From the NCBI RefSeq assembly GCF_019131995.1, contig NZ_JAHONA010000018.1:1-44740 (forward strand): a DNA stretch of 44,740 nt. Direction: 5' to 3'. The translations under genes and the position numbers were made by a program. The stretch comes from Collinsella aerofaciens (GTDB taxonomy: Bacteria; Actinomycetota; Coriobacteriia; Coriobacteriales; Coriobacteriaceae). Below the pieces are notes generated by a model. It ran no database searches. It worked only from the letters and a program-made list of their open reading frames with translations, and was not told the origin of the DNA. Shown piece by piece: positions 25,578 through 35,238 of this stretch (positions within the stretch are counted from its first letter, which is position 1; every line of letters starts with the position of its first letter).

Positions 25578-25625
25578 AAAAGCAAGCGCGTCCGCACGGT
25601 GGGGAGGGGTTGGGCGCGGTAGCTC

Positions 25626-27131
25626 CTATTGAGGAAGCTCGATTTCGGCTTCCGACGGGATGCGGAAGTAGGTCTCGGTCCAGTCGGTGAGTTTGTGCTC
25701 GAGCTCGCGGGTGATGGCGCCGTCGAGCATGCGCCAGGTCCAGTTGCCGCCCAGCGTGGCAGGGGTGTTGATGCGCGCCTCGTTGCCCAAGTTGAGCAGG
25801 TCCTGCATGGTGTAGATGCACGTGTCGCTCACGCTGGCGGCGATGGTGCGATTGAGTGCATCTGCCATGGGTTCGCCGGCCTGCTGATGGGTGTACAGGA
25901 CTGCCTGCTCGCGCTGACGCGGGGTGGCCGTTCCCTCAAACCAACCGCGCGCCGTCTCGTTGTCGTGGGTGCCCACATAGGCGACGGTGTTGGCGATGTA
26001 GTTATGCGGCAGGTAGTACGAGTTGGTGCCCTCAAAGGCAAACTGCAGGATCTTCATGCCGGGGAAGCCCGAGTTGTCGCGCATGTCGATGACGCCGGGG
26101 GTGAGGAAGCCCAGGTCCTCGGCGATGATGGGCAGCGTGCCGAGCTTTTCCTCGAGCGTCTTGAAGAACTTGAGGCCGGGACCCTGCGTCCACGAACCGT
26201 AGGACGAATCGGGTGAGGAGAACGGCACCTCCCAATAGGCCTCGAAGCCGCGGAAGTGATCCAGGCGGATGACGTCGTACATGTCGAGGGCGGCGCGAAT
26301 GCGGCCCTCCCACCAGGAGAAGCCGTCGGACTCCATGGCGTCCCAGTCGTAGATGGGGTTGCCCCAGTACTGGCCGGTGGCCGAGAACTGGTCGGGCGGC
26401 GTGCCGGCGACGCTCACGGGATTGCCGGCGGCGTCGATCTTAAAGAGCTCAGGCGTCGCCCACATCTCGACGGAGTCACGCGAGACATAGATGGGCAGGT
26501 CGCCGATGATGAGAATGTCGCGCTCGTTGGCATAGGCCTTGAGGCGGCTCCACTGGCGATCGAAGAAGTACTGCGTCATCTGGTGGTAGAGCATACGCGC
26601 CGGATGGTCGGCGCAGACCTTGGCGGAAGCCTCGCCGCGGGTGCGGAGCTCCGCGGGCCACTCCCAAAACGCCTTGAGACCGCACTCCTCTTTGACGGTC
26701 ATAAACTCACAGTAGGGGATGAGCCAGTCCTCGTTGGCCTGGATAAAGTCATCGAAATCGGCCGGCTTGTCGGCGGCAAAGCGCTCGGCGGCGCGGTCGA
26801 GAATCTGACGGCGGCCACCAAAGATGGCACCGTAGTCGACATTGCTGGGGTCGGATCCCAGATACACGCCATCGATATCGCGCTGCTCCAGATACCCTGC
26901 CTCGATAAGCTCGGCAAAGTCGATAAAGTTGGGGTTGCCTGCGCGGGCCGAGAACGACTGATAGGGCGAATCGCCATAGCTGGTCGTCGTAAGGGGCAGA
27001 ATCTGCCAGTAATGTTGTTTGCACGAGGCGAGAAAATCGACGAAGTCGTAGGCATTCCAGCCAAAGCCGCCGATTCCGTATGGTCCGGGCAGAGATGAGA
27101 CGGGCATGAGGACGCCGCTTGCACGCTCCAT
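25626..27131 (-). CDS. malQ: 4-alpha-glucanotransferase (amylomaltase, GH77)
   Basis: Transfers alpha-1,4-glucan segments, releasing glucose and making longer dextrins for GlgP. The 501-aa protein has the GH77 motifs LPGPYGIGGFG, DLPIYVSRDSVEMW, the nucleophile segment IRLDHFRGFEAYW, acid/base segment IIAEDLGFLTP and GTHDNETARGW. The start is ambiguous: ATG 27131 has GGTGAG eight bases upstream, while GTG 27146 has AGAAGG too close; I prefer 27131. It is the first gene of the malQ-glgP operon, with an operator-like site between -35 and -10. Confidence 0.95.
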   Translation of the reverse strand: MERASGVLMPVSSLPGPYGIGGFGWNAYDFVDFLASCKQHYWQILPLTTTSYGDSPYQSFSARAGNPNFIDFAELIEAGYLEQRDIDGVYLGSDPSNVDYGAIFGGRRQILDRAAERFAADKPADFDDFIQANEDWLIPYCEFMTVKEECGLKAFWEWPAELRTRGEASAKVCADHPARMLYHQMTQYFFDRQWSRLKAYANERDILIIGDLPIYVSRDSVEMWATPELFKIDAAGNPVSVAGTPPDQFSATGQYWGNPIYDWDAMESDGFSWWEGRIRAALDMYDVIRLDHFRGFEAYWEVPFSSPDSSYGSWTQGPGLKFFKTLEEKLGTLPIIAEDLGFLTPGVIDMRDNSGFPGMKILQFAFEGTNSYYLPHNYIANTVAYVGTHDNETARGWFEGTATPRQREQAVLYTHQQAGEPMADALNRTIAASVSDTCIYTMQDLLNLGNEARINTPATLGGNWTWRMLDGAITRELEHKLTDWTETYFRIPSEAEIELPQ

Positions 27132-27216
27132 GAATGCGCTCACCAACCTTCTTGTTGTGGGGTCGGCCTGCCGATGGGTGTGCAGTCCGCCTCCGATGTT
27201 CTGATTCGATACGCCT

Positions 27217-27243
27217 ATTGTAAAACATGTTGTTTAAACATGT
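27217..27243 (-). promoter_or_regulatory. malQ promoter with operator-like palindrome, site 5
   Basis: On the minus strand a -10 box TACAAT (27217-27222) lies 7 nt after the operator-like palindrome at 27230-27241 (TTGTTTAAACAT on plus, 11 of 12). A wider perfect repeat, ACATGTT and AACATGT (27225-27231, 27237-27243), surrounds it. The palindrome occupies the -35/-10 spacer, where binding would block RNA polymerase. Confidence 0.6.
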
Positions 27244-27272
27244 ACAGGCAAGATAAAAAAGTTGGTCGATTT

Positions 27273-27284
27273 TCGGCGAATGGT
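27273..27284 (-). promoter_or_regulatory. shared upstream box ACCATTCGCCGA (malQ promoter)
   Basis: Read on the minus strand, this differs by two purine transitions from the box ACCGTTCACCGA at 18251 and by one from that at 37319. It lies 31 nt upstream of operator site 5 and points toward malQ. Confidence 0.45.
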
Positions 27285-27295
27285 TACATGCCATG

Positions 27296-27329
27296 AAAAA
27301 GCCCCGACCTCACAACGTGAGATCGGGGC
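27296..27329 (-). terminator. intrinsic terminator after galE
   Basis: On the minus strand GCCCCGATCTCA pairs with TGAGGTCGGGGC around a short loop and ends in TTTTT. Confidence 0.85.
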
Positions 27330-27351
27330 AAGAGCGGTATGTAGGTTTTTG

Positions 27352-28413
27352 CTACTCGGCGTCGGCAAAGCCGTTGGGGTTGTGGCTCTGCCAGTTCCAG
27401 CTATCGCGGCACATGTCCGCGATGTCGTACTGGGCCTTCCAGCCCATCATACGCTCGGCCTTGGAGGCATCGCACCAGTTGGCAGCGATGTCACCGGCGC
27501 GGCGCTCGCGGATCACGTAGGGCAGCTCCTTGCCACAAGCCTTGGAGAAGGCGGCGATGACCTCGAGTACCGAGGTGCCGGTGCCGGTGCCCAGGTTAAA
27601 GATCTCGACGCCGGTCTTGCCGTTCATCCAGTTAAGGGCGGCAACGTGACCAGAGGCCAGATCGCACACGTGGATGTAGTCGCGCACGCCGGTGCCGTCG
27701 GGGGTGGGGTAGTCGTTGCCAAAGACCTGAACGGCCTCGAGCTTGCCCACGGCAACCTGGGCGACATAGGGCACCAGGTTGTTGGGGATGCCCTTGGGGT
27801 CCTCGCCGATCAGGCCCGACGGATGAGCGCCGATGGGGTTGAAGTAACGGAGCAGCACGACGTCCCACTCGGGGTCGGCGGTGTGGACGTCCATAAGGAT
27901 CTGCTCGATCATCCACTTGGTCCAACCATAGGGGTTGGTCGCGGGCTTCTTAGGATCCTCCTCGGTGACGGGCGGGTTGTCCGGGTCGCCGTAGACGGTC
28001 GAGGAGCTCGAGAAGATGATGGACTTGCAGCCATGGTTGCGCATGACGTCGATGAGCACCAGGGTGTTCTCGATGTTGTTGTGGTAGTACTCGACGGGCT
28101 TGCTCACCGACTCGCCGACGGCCTTAAAGCCGGCAAAGTGGATGACGCGGTCGATCTGATGGGTATCGAAGATCTTGTTCATCGCATCGCGGTCGAGCAC
28201 GTTGGCCTCGTAGAAGGTGAGGTTCTTGGCGGCCTCGTCGCCCACGATGGTCTTGACGCGGTCGACGGCGACGGCGCTGGAGTTGGAGAGATCATCGACG
28301 ATGACGACCTGGTAGCCACCCTCGAGCAGCTGAACGACGGTGTGCGAGCCGATAAAGCCGGCGCCACCGGTAACGAGGACGCAGGTGTCTTTGGGGTCGA
28401 GTGCTTTGGACAT
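27352..28413 (-). CDS. galE: UDP-glucose 4-epimerase
   Basis: Interconverts UDP-glucose and UDP-galactose. This 353-aa short-chain dehydrogenase fold has the NAD-binding GGAGFIGSH, the catalytic Ser in SSSSTVYG, and the YxxxK dyad in NPYGWTKWM. AGGAG lies five bases before ATG 28413; upstream in-frame extension to 28689 has no GalE homology and is not used. A -10-like TATACT (minus strand, 28451-28456) gives a short leader. It has its own terminator. Confidence 0.96.
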   Translation of the reverse strand: MSKALDPKDTCVLVTGGAGFIGSHTVVQLLEGGYQVVIVDDLSNSSAVAVDRVKTIVGDEAAKNLTFYEANVLDRDAMNKIFDTHQIDRVIHFAGFKAVGESVSKPVEYYHNNIENTLVLIDVMRNHGCKSIIFSSSSTVYGDPDNPPVTEEDPKKPATNPYGWTKWMIEQILMDVHTADPEWDVVLLRYFNPIGAHPSGLIGEDPKGIPNNLVPYVAQVAVGKLEAVQVFGNDYPTPDGTGVRDYIHVCDLASGHVAALNWMNGKTGVEIFNLGTGTGTSVLEVIAAFSKACGKELPYVIRERRAGDIAANWCDASKAERMMGWKAQYDIADMCRDSWNWQSHNPNGFADAE

Positions 28414-28679
28414 GTAGTCTCCTATCGAATCAGGAACACTTCTTGAGGGGAGTATAGCGCAGGCAGGGACGCCCAAATCGTGCGCTGTAGGAAAAGCAGA
28501 GGATTGTGCTAACGTACTCATAGAAGAGCTTGCGTACGCATAACCTGATCTTTGGCATTTGCTTACGAGCCGCTGACCTTGCAGTTTCCTGCCGTTCGTG
28601 GAAATCGTTGGGACGCGCCATATGTACGCTAATATGTATGAGTTGAGCGACATATAAATAAGCATGTAACGGAGTACAT

Positions 28680-29885
28680 ATGTCACCAAACAGCGATTCC
28701 ATCCTTTCCCAGGAGCTCTCGCGCCGCACTGCCCTCAAGGCCCTGTTCGGCGCCGCTTCTGCGGCAGTTCTTTTTGGCCTGCCCGCTCGCGCCCATGCGG
28801 CGGAGGCTTCCAAAGAAACCACCGATAAACTGAATGCCGCCCAGGCCCAGCTCGACGAGGTTCAGGCCCAGCTCGACAGCATCGCAAATGAGTATGCGGC
28901 GCTGGCCAACAAGAATGCCCAGACCCTCAACGACATCGAGAATGTCCAGGGCAAGATTGACGACACGCAGGCCCAGATCGATGAAAAGAAGGCCGAGCTC
29001 AAGAAGAAGCGCAACGACCTTTCCGATCGCGTGGCCGCCAGCTACAAGTCCGGCGGCACGAACATCCTGTCGCTGCTGCTGGCCTCTGGCTCGTTTGAGG
29101 AACTCGTCGCCAACGCGCATTACGTTGAGAAGATCAACAAGAGCGACCGCGACGCCATCGAGGACATTCAGACCATCCAGGAAGAGCTCGATGCGCAAAA
29201 GACCGAGCTCGAGTCGCAGAAGGCCGACTTAGAGAAGCTCAAGGACCAGCAGACTGCCCAGATGCAGGACATGCAGGCCAAGCAGCAGGAAGTCCAGACG
29301 GTTCTGAACGGCCTCTCTGACGATGTCAAGGAGCTCATGGCTCAGCGTGATTCCGAGATTCTCGCTGCCGCCCAGGCCGAGGAGGCCGCTAGGAAGGCCG
29401 CCGCTGCCGCGGCCGCCGCGAACAAGAACAATTCCTACTCGGGTGGTTCGAGCTCGGGTGGCGGATCGTATGCGCCCGGAACTCCGCAGCAGAATGCCGG
29501 CTCGGGCAAGCAACAGGCCGTCGTCAACGCGTGCTACTCCACGCCTTCGCCGGGCCAGAACTGGTGCGCGGCGTGGGTTACCAATGTCTTCCGTAACGCC
29601 GGCGTTGGCTACTTTGGCGGCAATGCGTGCGACATGTTTAACGCCTGGTGCTATAGCTCCGACCGCTCGGCGCTGCAGGTGGGCATGATCGTGGCCGACT
29701 CATCGCATAGCGGCACGGGTGCTCCGGGCCTTATCTACGGTCATGTGGGTATCTACGTTGGCGGCGGTATCGTTATGAGCAACGAGGGTGCCATTACGTC
29801 TAAGTCGCTTGATTCGTTTATTAGCTTCTATGGCACTGGCTCTGGCGTGCGTTGGGGCTGGCTTGGCGGTATCGCGCTGTCGTAG
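28680..29885 (+). CDS. secreted coiled-coil peptidoglycan hydrolase (NlpC/P60- or CHAP-type)
   Basis: A 401-aa exported protein. The N-terminus has a Tat-like SRRTALKALFG with a hydrophobic stretch ending AHA (cleavage near residue 40). Residues about 42-240 are a long coiled coil of the PcsB/RipA kind, often autoinhibitory. An Ala/Ser/Gly linker follows, then a C-terminal papain-like domain (about 275-401) with catalytic Cys in NWCAAWV and His in GHVGIYV. It would cleave peptidoglycan stem peptides during growth or division. GGAG lies five bases before the ATG. Element D and a terminator follow. Confidence 0.88.
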   Translation: MSPNSDSILSQELSRRTALKALFGAASAAVLFGLPARAHAAEASKETTDKLNAAQAQLDEVQAQLDSIANEYAALANKNAQTLNDIENVQGKIDDTQAQIDEKKAELKKKRNDLSDRVAASYKSGGTNILSLLLASGSFEELVANAHYVEKINKSDRDAIEDIQTIQEELDAQKTELESQKADLEKLKDQQTAQMQDMQAKQQEVQTVLNGLSDDVKELMAQRDSEILAAAQAEEAARKAAAAAAAANKNNSYSGGSSSGGGSYAPGTPQQNAGSGKQQAVVNACYSTPSPGQNWCAAWVTNVFRNAGVGYFGGNACDMFNAWCYSSDRSALQVGMIVADSSHSGTGAPGLIYGHVGIYVGGGIVMSNEGAITSKSLDSFISFYGTGSGVRWGWLGGIALS

Positions 29886-29897
29886 CGGCGGTTTGGT

Positions 29898-30022
29898 CCG
29901 GGACAGTCCGAGAGGCATAAGGTTGCCTGCTCGGGCAGTCCTGCTCGCACGGAGAGCACATTAAGTGCTCTCCGGCTCGTGCGGAACTCGCGATCAACCT
30001 TATGCCTCTCGGGCTGTCCCGG
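29898..30022 (+). repeat. long-arm palindromic element, copy D
   Basis: Arms of 28 bp (29898-29925 and 29995-30022), with one G-T wobble, enclose a 69-nt core (29926-29994). The core starts CCTGCTC and ends GTGCGGAACTCGCGAT. The inner stem is GGAGAGCAC / GTGCTCTCC around ATTAA, so it is fully paired but different from copies A and C. It begins 12 nt after the hydrolase stop, and a classical terminator follows it at 30078. Confidence 0.88.
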
Positions 30023-30077
30023 CCCTCTCGGGTCCTGAGCGCGACACACCGGACTGGGTTATCTGAATAAATATGGT

Positions 30078-30106
30078 GAAGGCCCCTTTCGGGGCCTTCT
30101 TTTTTT
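30078..30106 (+). terminator. intrinsic terminator after the hydrolase gene
   Basis: GAAGGCCCC, a TTTC loop and GGGGCCTTC are followed by seven T. The convergent murB stop codon overlaps its T-tract. Confidence 0.9.
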
Positions 30107-31067
30107 AGAGGAATTCGCCTACTCGGTGGACTTCGGGTTCTAGGTCTACGTCGAACTGCTCTTTGACTTTGGCTTGGATGTCGCGGATGAGTTCGTCGAC
30201 GTCGGCGGCGGTGGCGTGGTCGGCGTTGACGATGAAGCCGCAGTGCTTTTCGCTTACCTGTGCGCCGCCAACGGCGTGTCCTCGCAGGCCGGCATCCATG
30301 ATGAGCTTGCCGGCAAAGTAGCCCTCGGGGCGCTTGAAGGTGGAGCCGGCACTCGGCATGTCGAGCGGCTGCTTGTCCTCGCGGCGCTGGCGGTAGTCGT
30401 CCATGTCGGCCTTGATCATCGCGGCGTTGCCCGGTGCGAGGTTGAAGGTGGCAGAAAGAACGATGAAACCGTCGTCGGCAATGCGGCTCTTGCGATAGCC
30501 CAGGTTGAGCTCGTCGACATCGAACTCGATGATGTTGCCGCTGCCGCGGGTGCCGTCGTCGAGCTGGCGAGCGGGTTTGTAGACGCGCACGGACTCCAGC
30601 ACATCGGCCATGCAGGCACCGTAGGCACCGGCGTTCATGTAGCAGGCGCCGCCGACCGATCCGGGGATGCCCGAGATGGGCTCCATGCCGGTGAGGCCGG
30701 CCTCGGCTGCCGCAGCGGCGACATCGGAAAGCAAGGCGCCGGCTGCCGCCGTGACGTGCGTGCCGTCGACGGTGATGTTGGAGAGACCTTCGCCCAGCGC
30801 TACGACGACGCCGCGGATGCCCTTGTCGCCGACGAGCAGGTCGGAGCCGTTGCCCACGATGGTGAGCGGCAGGTCGCAGCGATAGCAGGTATCGAGCGTG
30901 GCGACGAGGCCCTGCTCGGTATCGGGCGTGACAAAGACGTCGGCCGGGCCGCCGATCTTAAACGTGGTGTGCTCGCGCATGGGCTCGCTCATCAGTACGT
31001 TGCCCTCGCCGGCAACGCCAGCAAGCGCGCACAGCAGGTCCTCGTTAAAAAAATCGTTTTCGTGCAT
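30105..31067 (-). CDS. murB: UDP-N-acetylenolpyruvoylglucosamine reductase
   Basis: An FAD-dependent enzyme reducing enolpyruvyl-UDP-GlcNAc to UDP-MurNAc in peptidoglycan synthesis. The 320-aa protein has the FAD-binding segments HTTFKIGGPAD, GNGSDLLV and GIPGSVGGACYMNAGAYG, and the C-terminal AGSTFKRPEG and CGFIVN motifs. It resembles the type II group. ATG 31067 with AAGGCGG upstream is preferred over a start at 31112. It faces the hydrolase gene and is divergent from the LacI regulator. Confidence 0.95.
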   Translation of the reverse strand: MHENDFFNEDLLCALAGVAGEGNVLMSEPMREHTTFKIGGPADVFVTPDTEQGLVATLDTCYRCDLPLTIVGNGSDLLVGDKGIRGVVVALGEGLSNITVDGTHVTAAAGALLSDVAAAAAEAGLTGMEPISGIPGSVGGACYMNAGAYGACMADVLESVRVYKPARQLDDGTRGSGNIIEFDVDELNLGYRKSRIADDGFIVLSATFNLAPGNAAMIKADMDDYRQRREDKQPLDMPSAGSTFKRPEGYFAGKLIMDAGLRGHAVGGAQVSEKHCGFIVNADHATAADVDELIRDIQAKVKEQFDVDLEPEVHRVGEFL

Positions 31068-31250
31068 ACTAATAGCCGCCTTTTGGTGGTCGTTGTCATC
31101 AATCGATTGCAATATACCCCACCCGGACGGATTTGGTGCGCTGGCGGCGATAAAACAGCCGTCTACCGGATTGGTAAAGTGTTTATCACCGAGGTAGAGG
31201 GTCGGTCGCTATACTTTCAAGAGATTGCGCGTAAACCTGGAAGGAGCGAG

Positions 31251-32279
31251 ATGGCCAACAAAGTCACCCTCAAGCAGATCGCCCAGGAGGTGGGGCTTTC
31301 CCCCTCGTCGGTCTCGCTTGTGCTCAATAATCGGCCTTGTCGCATCTCGGAAGAAAACCGCAAACTCATCAAGGAGGTCGCGGCGCGCAACCACTATGTT
31401 CCTAACCAGATTGCGCGTAGTCTGGTCATGCGCGAGTCGCGCACGCTGGGCCTTATCGTCCCTAACATCGAGAGCCGCTTTTTTGCCTCGCTCGCCGGTA
31501 GCCTGGAAAAGCGCTGTCGCGAGGACGGCTATGCGCTCTTCATTACCAGCTCGGGTGGAAGCGCCGATGACGATCTGGAGCTGCTGCGCCAGCTGGTAAC
31601 GCGCGGCGTTGATGGCGTCTTCCTGGTTGTGGGCGACGAGTTCTCCGACGACCGCGCCCTGCGCGAAGAAGTCAGCCATCTGCCTATCCCGGCCGTGATG
31701 GTCGACCGTGCCATTGAGGGGCTCGAGTGCGACAAGGTGATGTTCGACCACGAGATGGGCGGCTATATGGCCACCCGCTATCTGATCGAGCAAGGTCACC
31801 GTCGCATAGCCTGCTTGGTTAATGCCCGCCGTTCCAATACGGGTCGCAAGCGACTTGCCGGCTATGAGCGCGCGCTGCGTGAGGTTGGCCTGCCGATCGA
31901 CGCACGTTTGGAGTTTGAGAGCGAGTATTACATCCCGAGTGCATACGAGGCCTCGGAGGCGGTGCTCGCGACCGATGCCACCGCCGTGTTCGCAAGTTCG
32001 GACAATATTGCGCTGGGCTTGCTCAAGCGCTTGCACGAGATGGGGAAGAACATTCCGGGCGATATCTCGGTGGTGAGCTATGACAACTCGGCAGCCGATG
32101 TGCTCTTTGAGCCGGCGCTGACCGCGATTGAGCAGGATCCGGGCGTGCTTGCCGAGCATGCCTTTGGCTGCATGTCCAAGCGACTTGCCGGTAAGGGCGG
32201 CAGGCGTGCCGAAGAAGTGGTTTTGGAGCCTGCGCTCATCGTAAAGGGCAGTGTGCTCAATCTTACTAAACACAACTAA
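31251..32279 (+). CDS. LacI-family transcriptional regulator
   Basis: A 342-aa regulator with the LacI helix-turn-helix (about residues 5-50, TLKQIAQEVGLSPSSVSLVLNN) and a periplasmic-binding-like sensor domain (about 60-335). AAGGAG precedes ATG 31251; the longer open frame upstream overlaps murB and is not coding. A TAAA-GTG-TTTA repeat at 31174-31184 could be an autoregulatory site. The next gene, phosphoketolase, has two operators of the LacI type, so control of xfp is likely (inference from adjacency). Confidence 0.93.
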   Translation: MANKVTLKQIAQEVGLSPSSVSLVLNNRPCRISEENRKLIKEVAARNHYVPNQIARSLVMRESRTLGLIVPNIESRFFASLAGSLEKRCREDGYALFITSSGGSADDDLELLRQLVTRGVDGVFLVVGDEFSDDRALREEVSHLPIPAVMVDRAIEGLECDKVMFDHEMGGYMATRYLIEQGHRRIACLVNARRSNTGRKRLAGYERALREVGLPIDARLEFESEYYIPSAYEASEAVLATDATAVFASSDNIALGLLKRLHEMGKNIPGDISVVSYDNSAADVLFEPALTAIEQDPGVLAEHAFGCMSKRLAGKGGRRAEEVVLEPALIVKGSVLNLTKHN

Positions 32280-32381
32280 ACACGTTTACCAATTCGTATA
32301 GATCGAATGTGGAGCACCTGTGACAGATAATGCCGCAGGTGAGTGTCCAGTTTTGCCGAGCTGCAGGATAGATAGCGATGG

Positions 32382-32425
32382 TAAAACGTTTTTTCACAGT
32401 GATAAAACGTTTTAGCAAATATACT
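32382..32425 (+). promoter_or_regulatory. xfp promoter with paired LacI-type operators
   Basis: TAAAACGTTTTT (32382-32393) and the perfect palindrome TAAAACGTTTTA (32403-32414) are 21 bp apart centre to centre, two helical turns. They end just before a -10 box TATACT (32420-32425). The spacing suggests cooperative binding over the -35 region. Confidence 0.65.
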
Positions 32426-32483
32426 AGTCCCAACGAAAGGTTGCCGTATCGGAGGGCGACCGCGCAGCGAAGGGACATAAACA

Positions 32484-35012
32484 ATGGCTAAAACACTGGG
32501 AACGCCGTGGCAAAAGCTGGGACACGAGGTGCCCGCTTCCGAGCTCGAGGGAGTCGATCTGTATTGGCGTGCCTCGAACTACCTGTCTGTCGGCCAGATC
32601 TACCTTCGCTCCAACCCGCTCATGCGTGCGGACTTTGTCGACGAGAAGACCGGCGAGACGCGCGACTTCGGTCGTCCGGATGTTAAGCACCGCCTGGTCG
32701 GCCACTGGGGCACCACGCCTGGCGTCAACTTCCTGTTCGGTCACGTCAACCGCCTCATCGCCGATCACAACCAGAACGCTATCTTCCTGATGGGCCCTGG
32801 TCACGGTGGTCCCGCCGGTACCGCCCAGTCGCTGCTCGACGGCACCTACCGCGAGATTCGCCCCGACATCACCAATGACGAGGCCGGCCTGCAGAAGTTC
32901 TTCCGCCAGTTCTCCTATCCCGGCGGCATCCCGAGTCACTTTGCGCCCGAGACGCCCGGCTCCATCCACGAGGGTGGCGAGCTCGGCTACACGCTCAGCC
33001 ACGCCTACGGCGCCGTCATGGACAACCCGAGCCTGCTGGCCGTTGCCGTGGTGGGCGACGGCGAGTCCGAGACTGGCCCACTGGCTACCTCTTGGCAGTC
33101 CAACAAGCTCGTGAACCCGGCAACCGACGGTATCGTCCTGCCGATCCTGCACCTCAACGGCTACAAGATCGCCAACCCCACTATCCTTGCCCGCGTGTCC
33201 GATGAGGAGCTGACCAAGTTCTTTGAGGGCATGGGCTACAAGCCGCACTTCTTTGTCGCCGGCTTTGACGACGAGAGCCACGCGAGCATCCACGAGCGTT
33301 TCGCCGCCCTGTTTGAGCAGGTCTTCGACGAGATCTGCGACATCAAGGCGACCGCTCAGGCCCAGGCTGCCGCGGGCGAGACCGTTGTCCGTCCTGCCTA
33401 CCCCATGATCGTGTTCCGCACGCCCAAGGGCTGGACCTGCCCCAAGCAGATCGACGGCAAGAAGACCGAGGACTCCTGGCGTGCGCACCAGGTGCCGCTG
33501 GCGAGCGCCAAGGACACCCATGAGCACTTCCGCGTGCTGCGCGAGTGGCTGCGTTCCTACAAGCCCGAGGAGCTCTTTACGCCCGAGGGCCAGGTGCGCC
33601 CCGAGGTGACGGCTTTTATGCCGACCGGCGAGCTGCGCATTGGTGCCAACCCCAACGCAAACGGCGGTAAGGTCCGTCGCGAGCTTGAGCTGCCCGACAT
33701 CCACGCCCACGAGATTCCCGTTGCCGAGAAGGGTCACGGCTGGGGCTCCACCGAGGCTGCCCGCGTCTTTGGTGAGTACACCGCCGATGTCCTGGCCAAG
33801 AACATGGACGACTTCCGCATCTTCGGCCCCGACGAGACTGCATCCAACCGCCTTCAGGCTGCCTACAAGGTGACCAAGAAACAGTGGGACGCCGGCTTCT
33901 ACGAGGACGAGGCCAACGATGAGCTGCTGGCTGGTTCCGGTAAGGTCGTCGAGCAGCTGTCCGAGCATCAGTGCGAGGGCTTCCTCGAGGCCTACGTGCT
34001 CACCGGCCGCTCCGGCGTGTGGAGCTCCTACGAGAGCTTTGTCCACGTGGTTGATTCCATGGTCAACCAGCACTGCAAGTGGCTCGAGGCCACCAAGCGT
34101 GAGATTCCGTGGCGTGACCCCATCAGCGGCCTCAACATTCTGCTGTCGAGCCACGTCTGGCGCCAGGACCACAACGGCTTCTCTCACCAGGACCCCGGCT
34201 TTATCGACCTACTGCTCAACAAGGCCAACGATACGCATATCGTGAACGCCTACTATCCGGCAGATGCCAACATGGCCCTTGCCGTGGCCGAGCGCGTCTA
34301 CCAGTCCACCGACTGCGTCAACGCCATCTTCTGCGGCAAGCAGCCCGCCCCGACCTTCCAGACGGTCGACGAGGCCAAGGCCGAGCTTGCCGAGGGCGTT
34401 GCGACCTGGGAGTGGGCATCGACCGCCGCCTCGCTCGCCGAGGCCGATGTCGTCGTTGCCACCTGCGGTGACGTGCCGACGCTCGAGGCCCTTGCCGCAA
34501 CCGATATGCTGCGCGAGCTGGGCATCAAGGTGTGGTTCGTCAACGTGGTCGACCTGCTCAAGATCCAGAACGCCTGCGAGAACGACCAGGCTATCACCGA
34601 CGAGCGCTGGGCCGAGCTGTTCGGCTGTGGCGAGAAGCCCGTTCTCTTTGCCTTCCACGCCTATGCCGGCACGATTCGCCGCCTGATCTGGAACCGCCCC
34701 GGCCACGACGCCTTCCGCGTCCACGGCTACGAGGAGAAGGGCTCCACGACCACACCGTTCGACATGCTGCGCCTGAACAACATGGACCGCTGGGCCCTGG
34801 CTGCCGACGTGCTGCGCATGGTCGATGCCGACAAGTTTGCCGAGCAGATCAACGAGTGGGAGGCCTTCCGCACCGAGGCCTTCGAGTTCGCTTGCGACGA
34901 GGGCTACGATCACCCGGCCTTCACCGACTGGGTCTGGCCCGACGCCGCTGCCGCAACCGCAGCCGACGGCGCGCTCTCCGCAACCCAGATGACCGCGGGC
35001 GACAACGAGTAG
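32484..35012 (+). CDS. xfp: xylulose-5-phosphate/fructose-6-phosphate phosphoketolase
   Basis: A thiamine-diphosphate enzyme splitting xylulose-5-P or fructose-6-P into acetyl-phosphate plus a triose or tetrose phosphate. The 842-aa protein has the N-terminal YLSVGQIYL and GPGHGGPA motifs, the ThDP-Mg motif [14 protein letters not shown], and the downstream SSYESF and [18 protein letters not shown] segments. Slightly longer than the ~790-825 typical. GAAGGGAC precedes the ATG. It is monocistronic, with operator pair upstream and a 36-bp palindrome after the stop. Confidence 0.96.
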   Translation: MAKTLGTPWQKLGHEVPASELEGVDLYWRASNYLSVGQIYLRSNPLMRADFVDEKTGETRDFGRPDVKHRLVGHWGTTPGVNFLFGHVNRLIADHNQNAIFLMGPGHGGPAGTAQSLLDGTYREIRPDITNDEAGLQKFFRQFSYPGGIPSHFAPETPGSIHEGGELGYTLSHAYGAVMDNPSLLAVAVVGDGESETGPLATSWQSNKLVNPATDGIVLPILHLNGYKIANPTILARVSDEELTKFFEGMGYKPHFFVAGFDDESHASIHERFAALFEQVFDEICDIKATAQAQAAAGETVVRPAYPMIVFRTPKGWTCPKQIDGKKTEDSWRAHQVPLASAKDTHEHFRVLREWLRSYKPEELFTPEGQVRPEVTAFMPTGELRIGANPNANGGKVRRELELPDIHAHEIPVAEKGHGWGSTEAARVFGEYTADVLAKNMDDFRIFGPDETASNRLQAAYKVTKKQWDAGFYEDEANDELLAGSGKVVEQLSEHQCEGFLEAYVLTGRSGVWSSYESFVHVVDSMVNQHCKWLEATKREIPWRDPISGLNILLSSHVWRQDHNGFSHQDPGFIDLLLNKANDTHIVNAYYPADANMALAVAERVYQSTDCVNAIFCGKQPAPTFQTVDEAKAELAEGVATWEWASTAASLAEADVVVATCGDVPTLEALAATDMLRELGIKVWFVNVVDLLKIQNACENDQAITDERWAELFGCGEKPVLFAFHAYAGTIRRLIWNRPGHDAFRVHGYEEKGSTTTPFDMLRLNNMDRWALAADVLRMVDADKFAEQINEWEAFRTEAFEFACDEGYDHPAFTDWVWPDAAAATAADGALSATQMTAGDNE

Positions 35013-35034
35013 CATCCGGGACGGTCTCGCGCTG

Positions 35035-35117
35035 GGGCCGCCTCCGGGCGGGTGCCTTCCTCTGAGAAGTGGGCTTCGCGAACTTCTCAGAGGAAGGCAC
35101 CCGCCCGGAGGCGGCCC
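35035..35117. repeat. 36-bp perfect palindrome without core (E)
   Basis: Arms 35035-35070 and 35082-35117 pair perfectly over 36 bp with an 11-nt loop (GGGCTTCGCGA). It begins 22 nt after the xfp stop, like elements A, C and D after their genes, but the 69-nt core is missing. No T-tract follows. Confidence 0.9.
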
Positions 35118-35238
35118 TCGCCCGTAAACTCTTCCGCTGAGCGCGTGATTGCCGCCGTGTACCGAAGGGTTGCCGTTGCAGCTTCAAATTGGTGCTATAT
35201 TCAGCTTGAGTTGTTTAATGCTAGTTCGGGAGGCTGAT

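Noticed and set aside
30174..31250. Upstream extension of the LacI reading frame to 30174
   Set aside because: It lies antisense to murB; the real LacI start at 31251 has AAGGAG and begins the conserved helix-turn-helix.
32424..34187. Long minus-strand open frame opposite xfp (587 codons)
   Set aside because: It is antisense to a certain phosphoketolase gene and results from GC-rich codon bias; no ribosome-binding site or family motifs.
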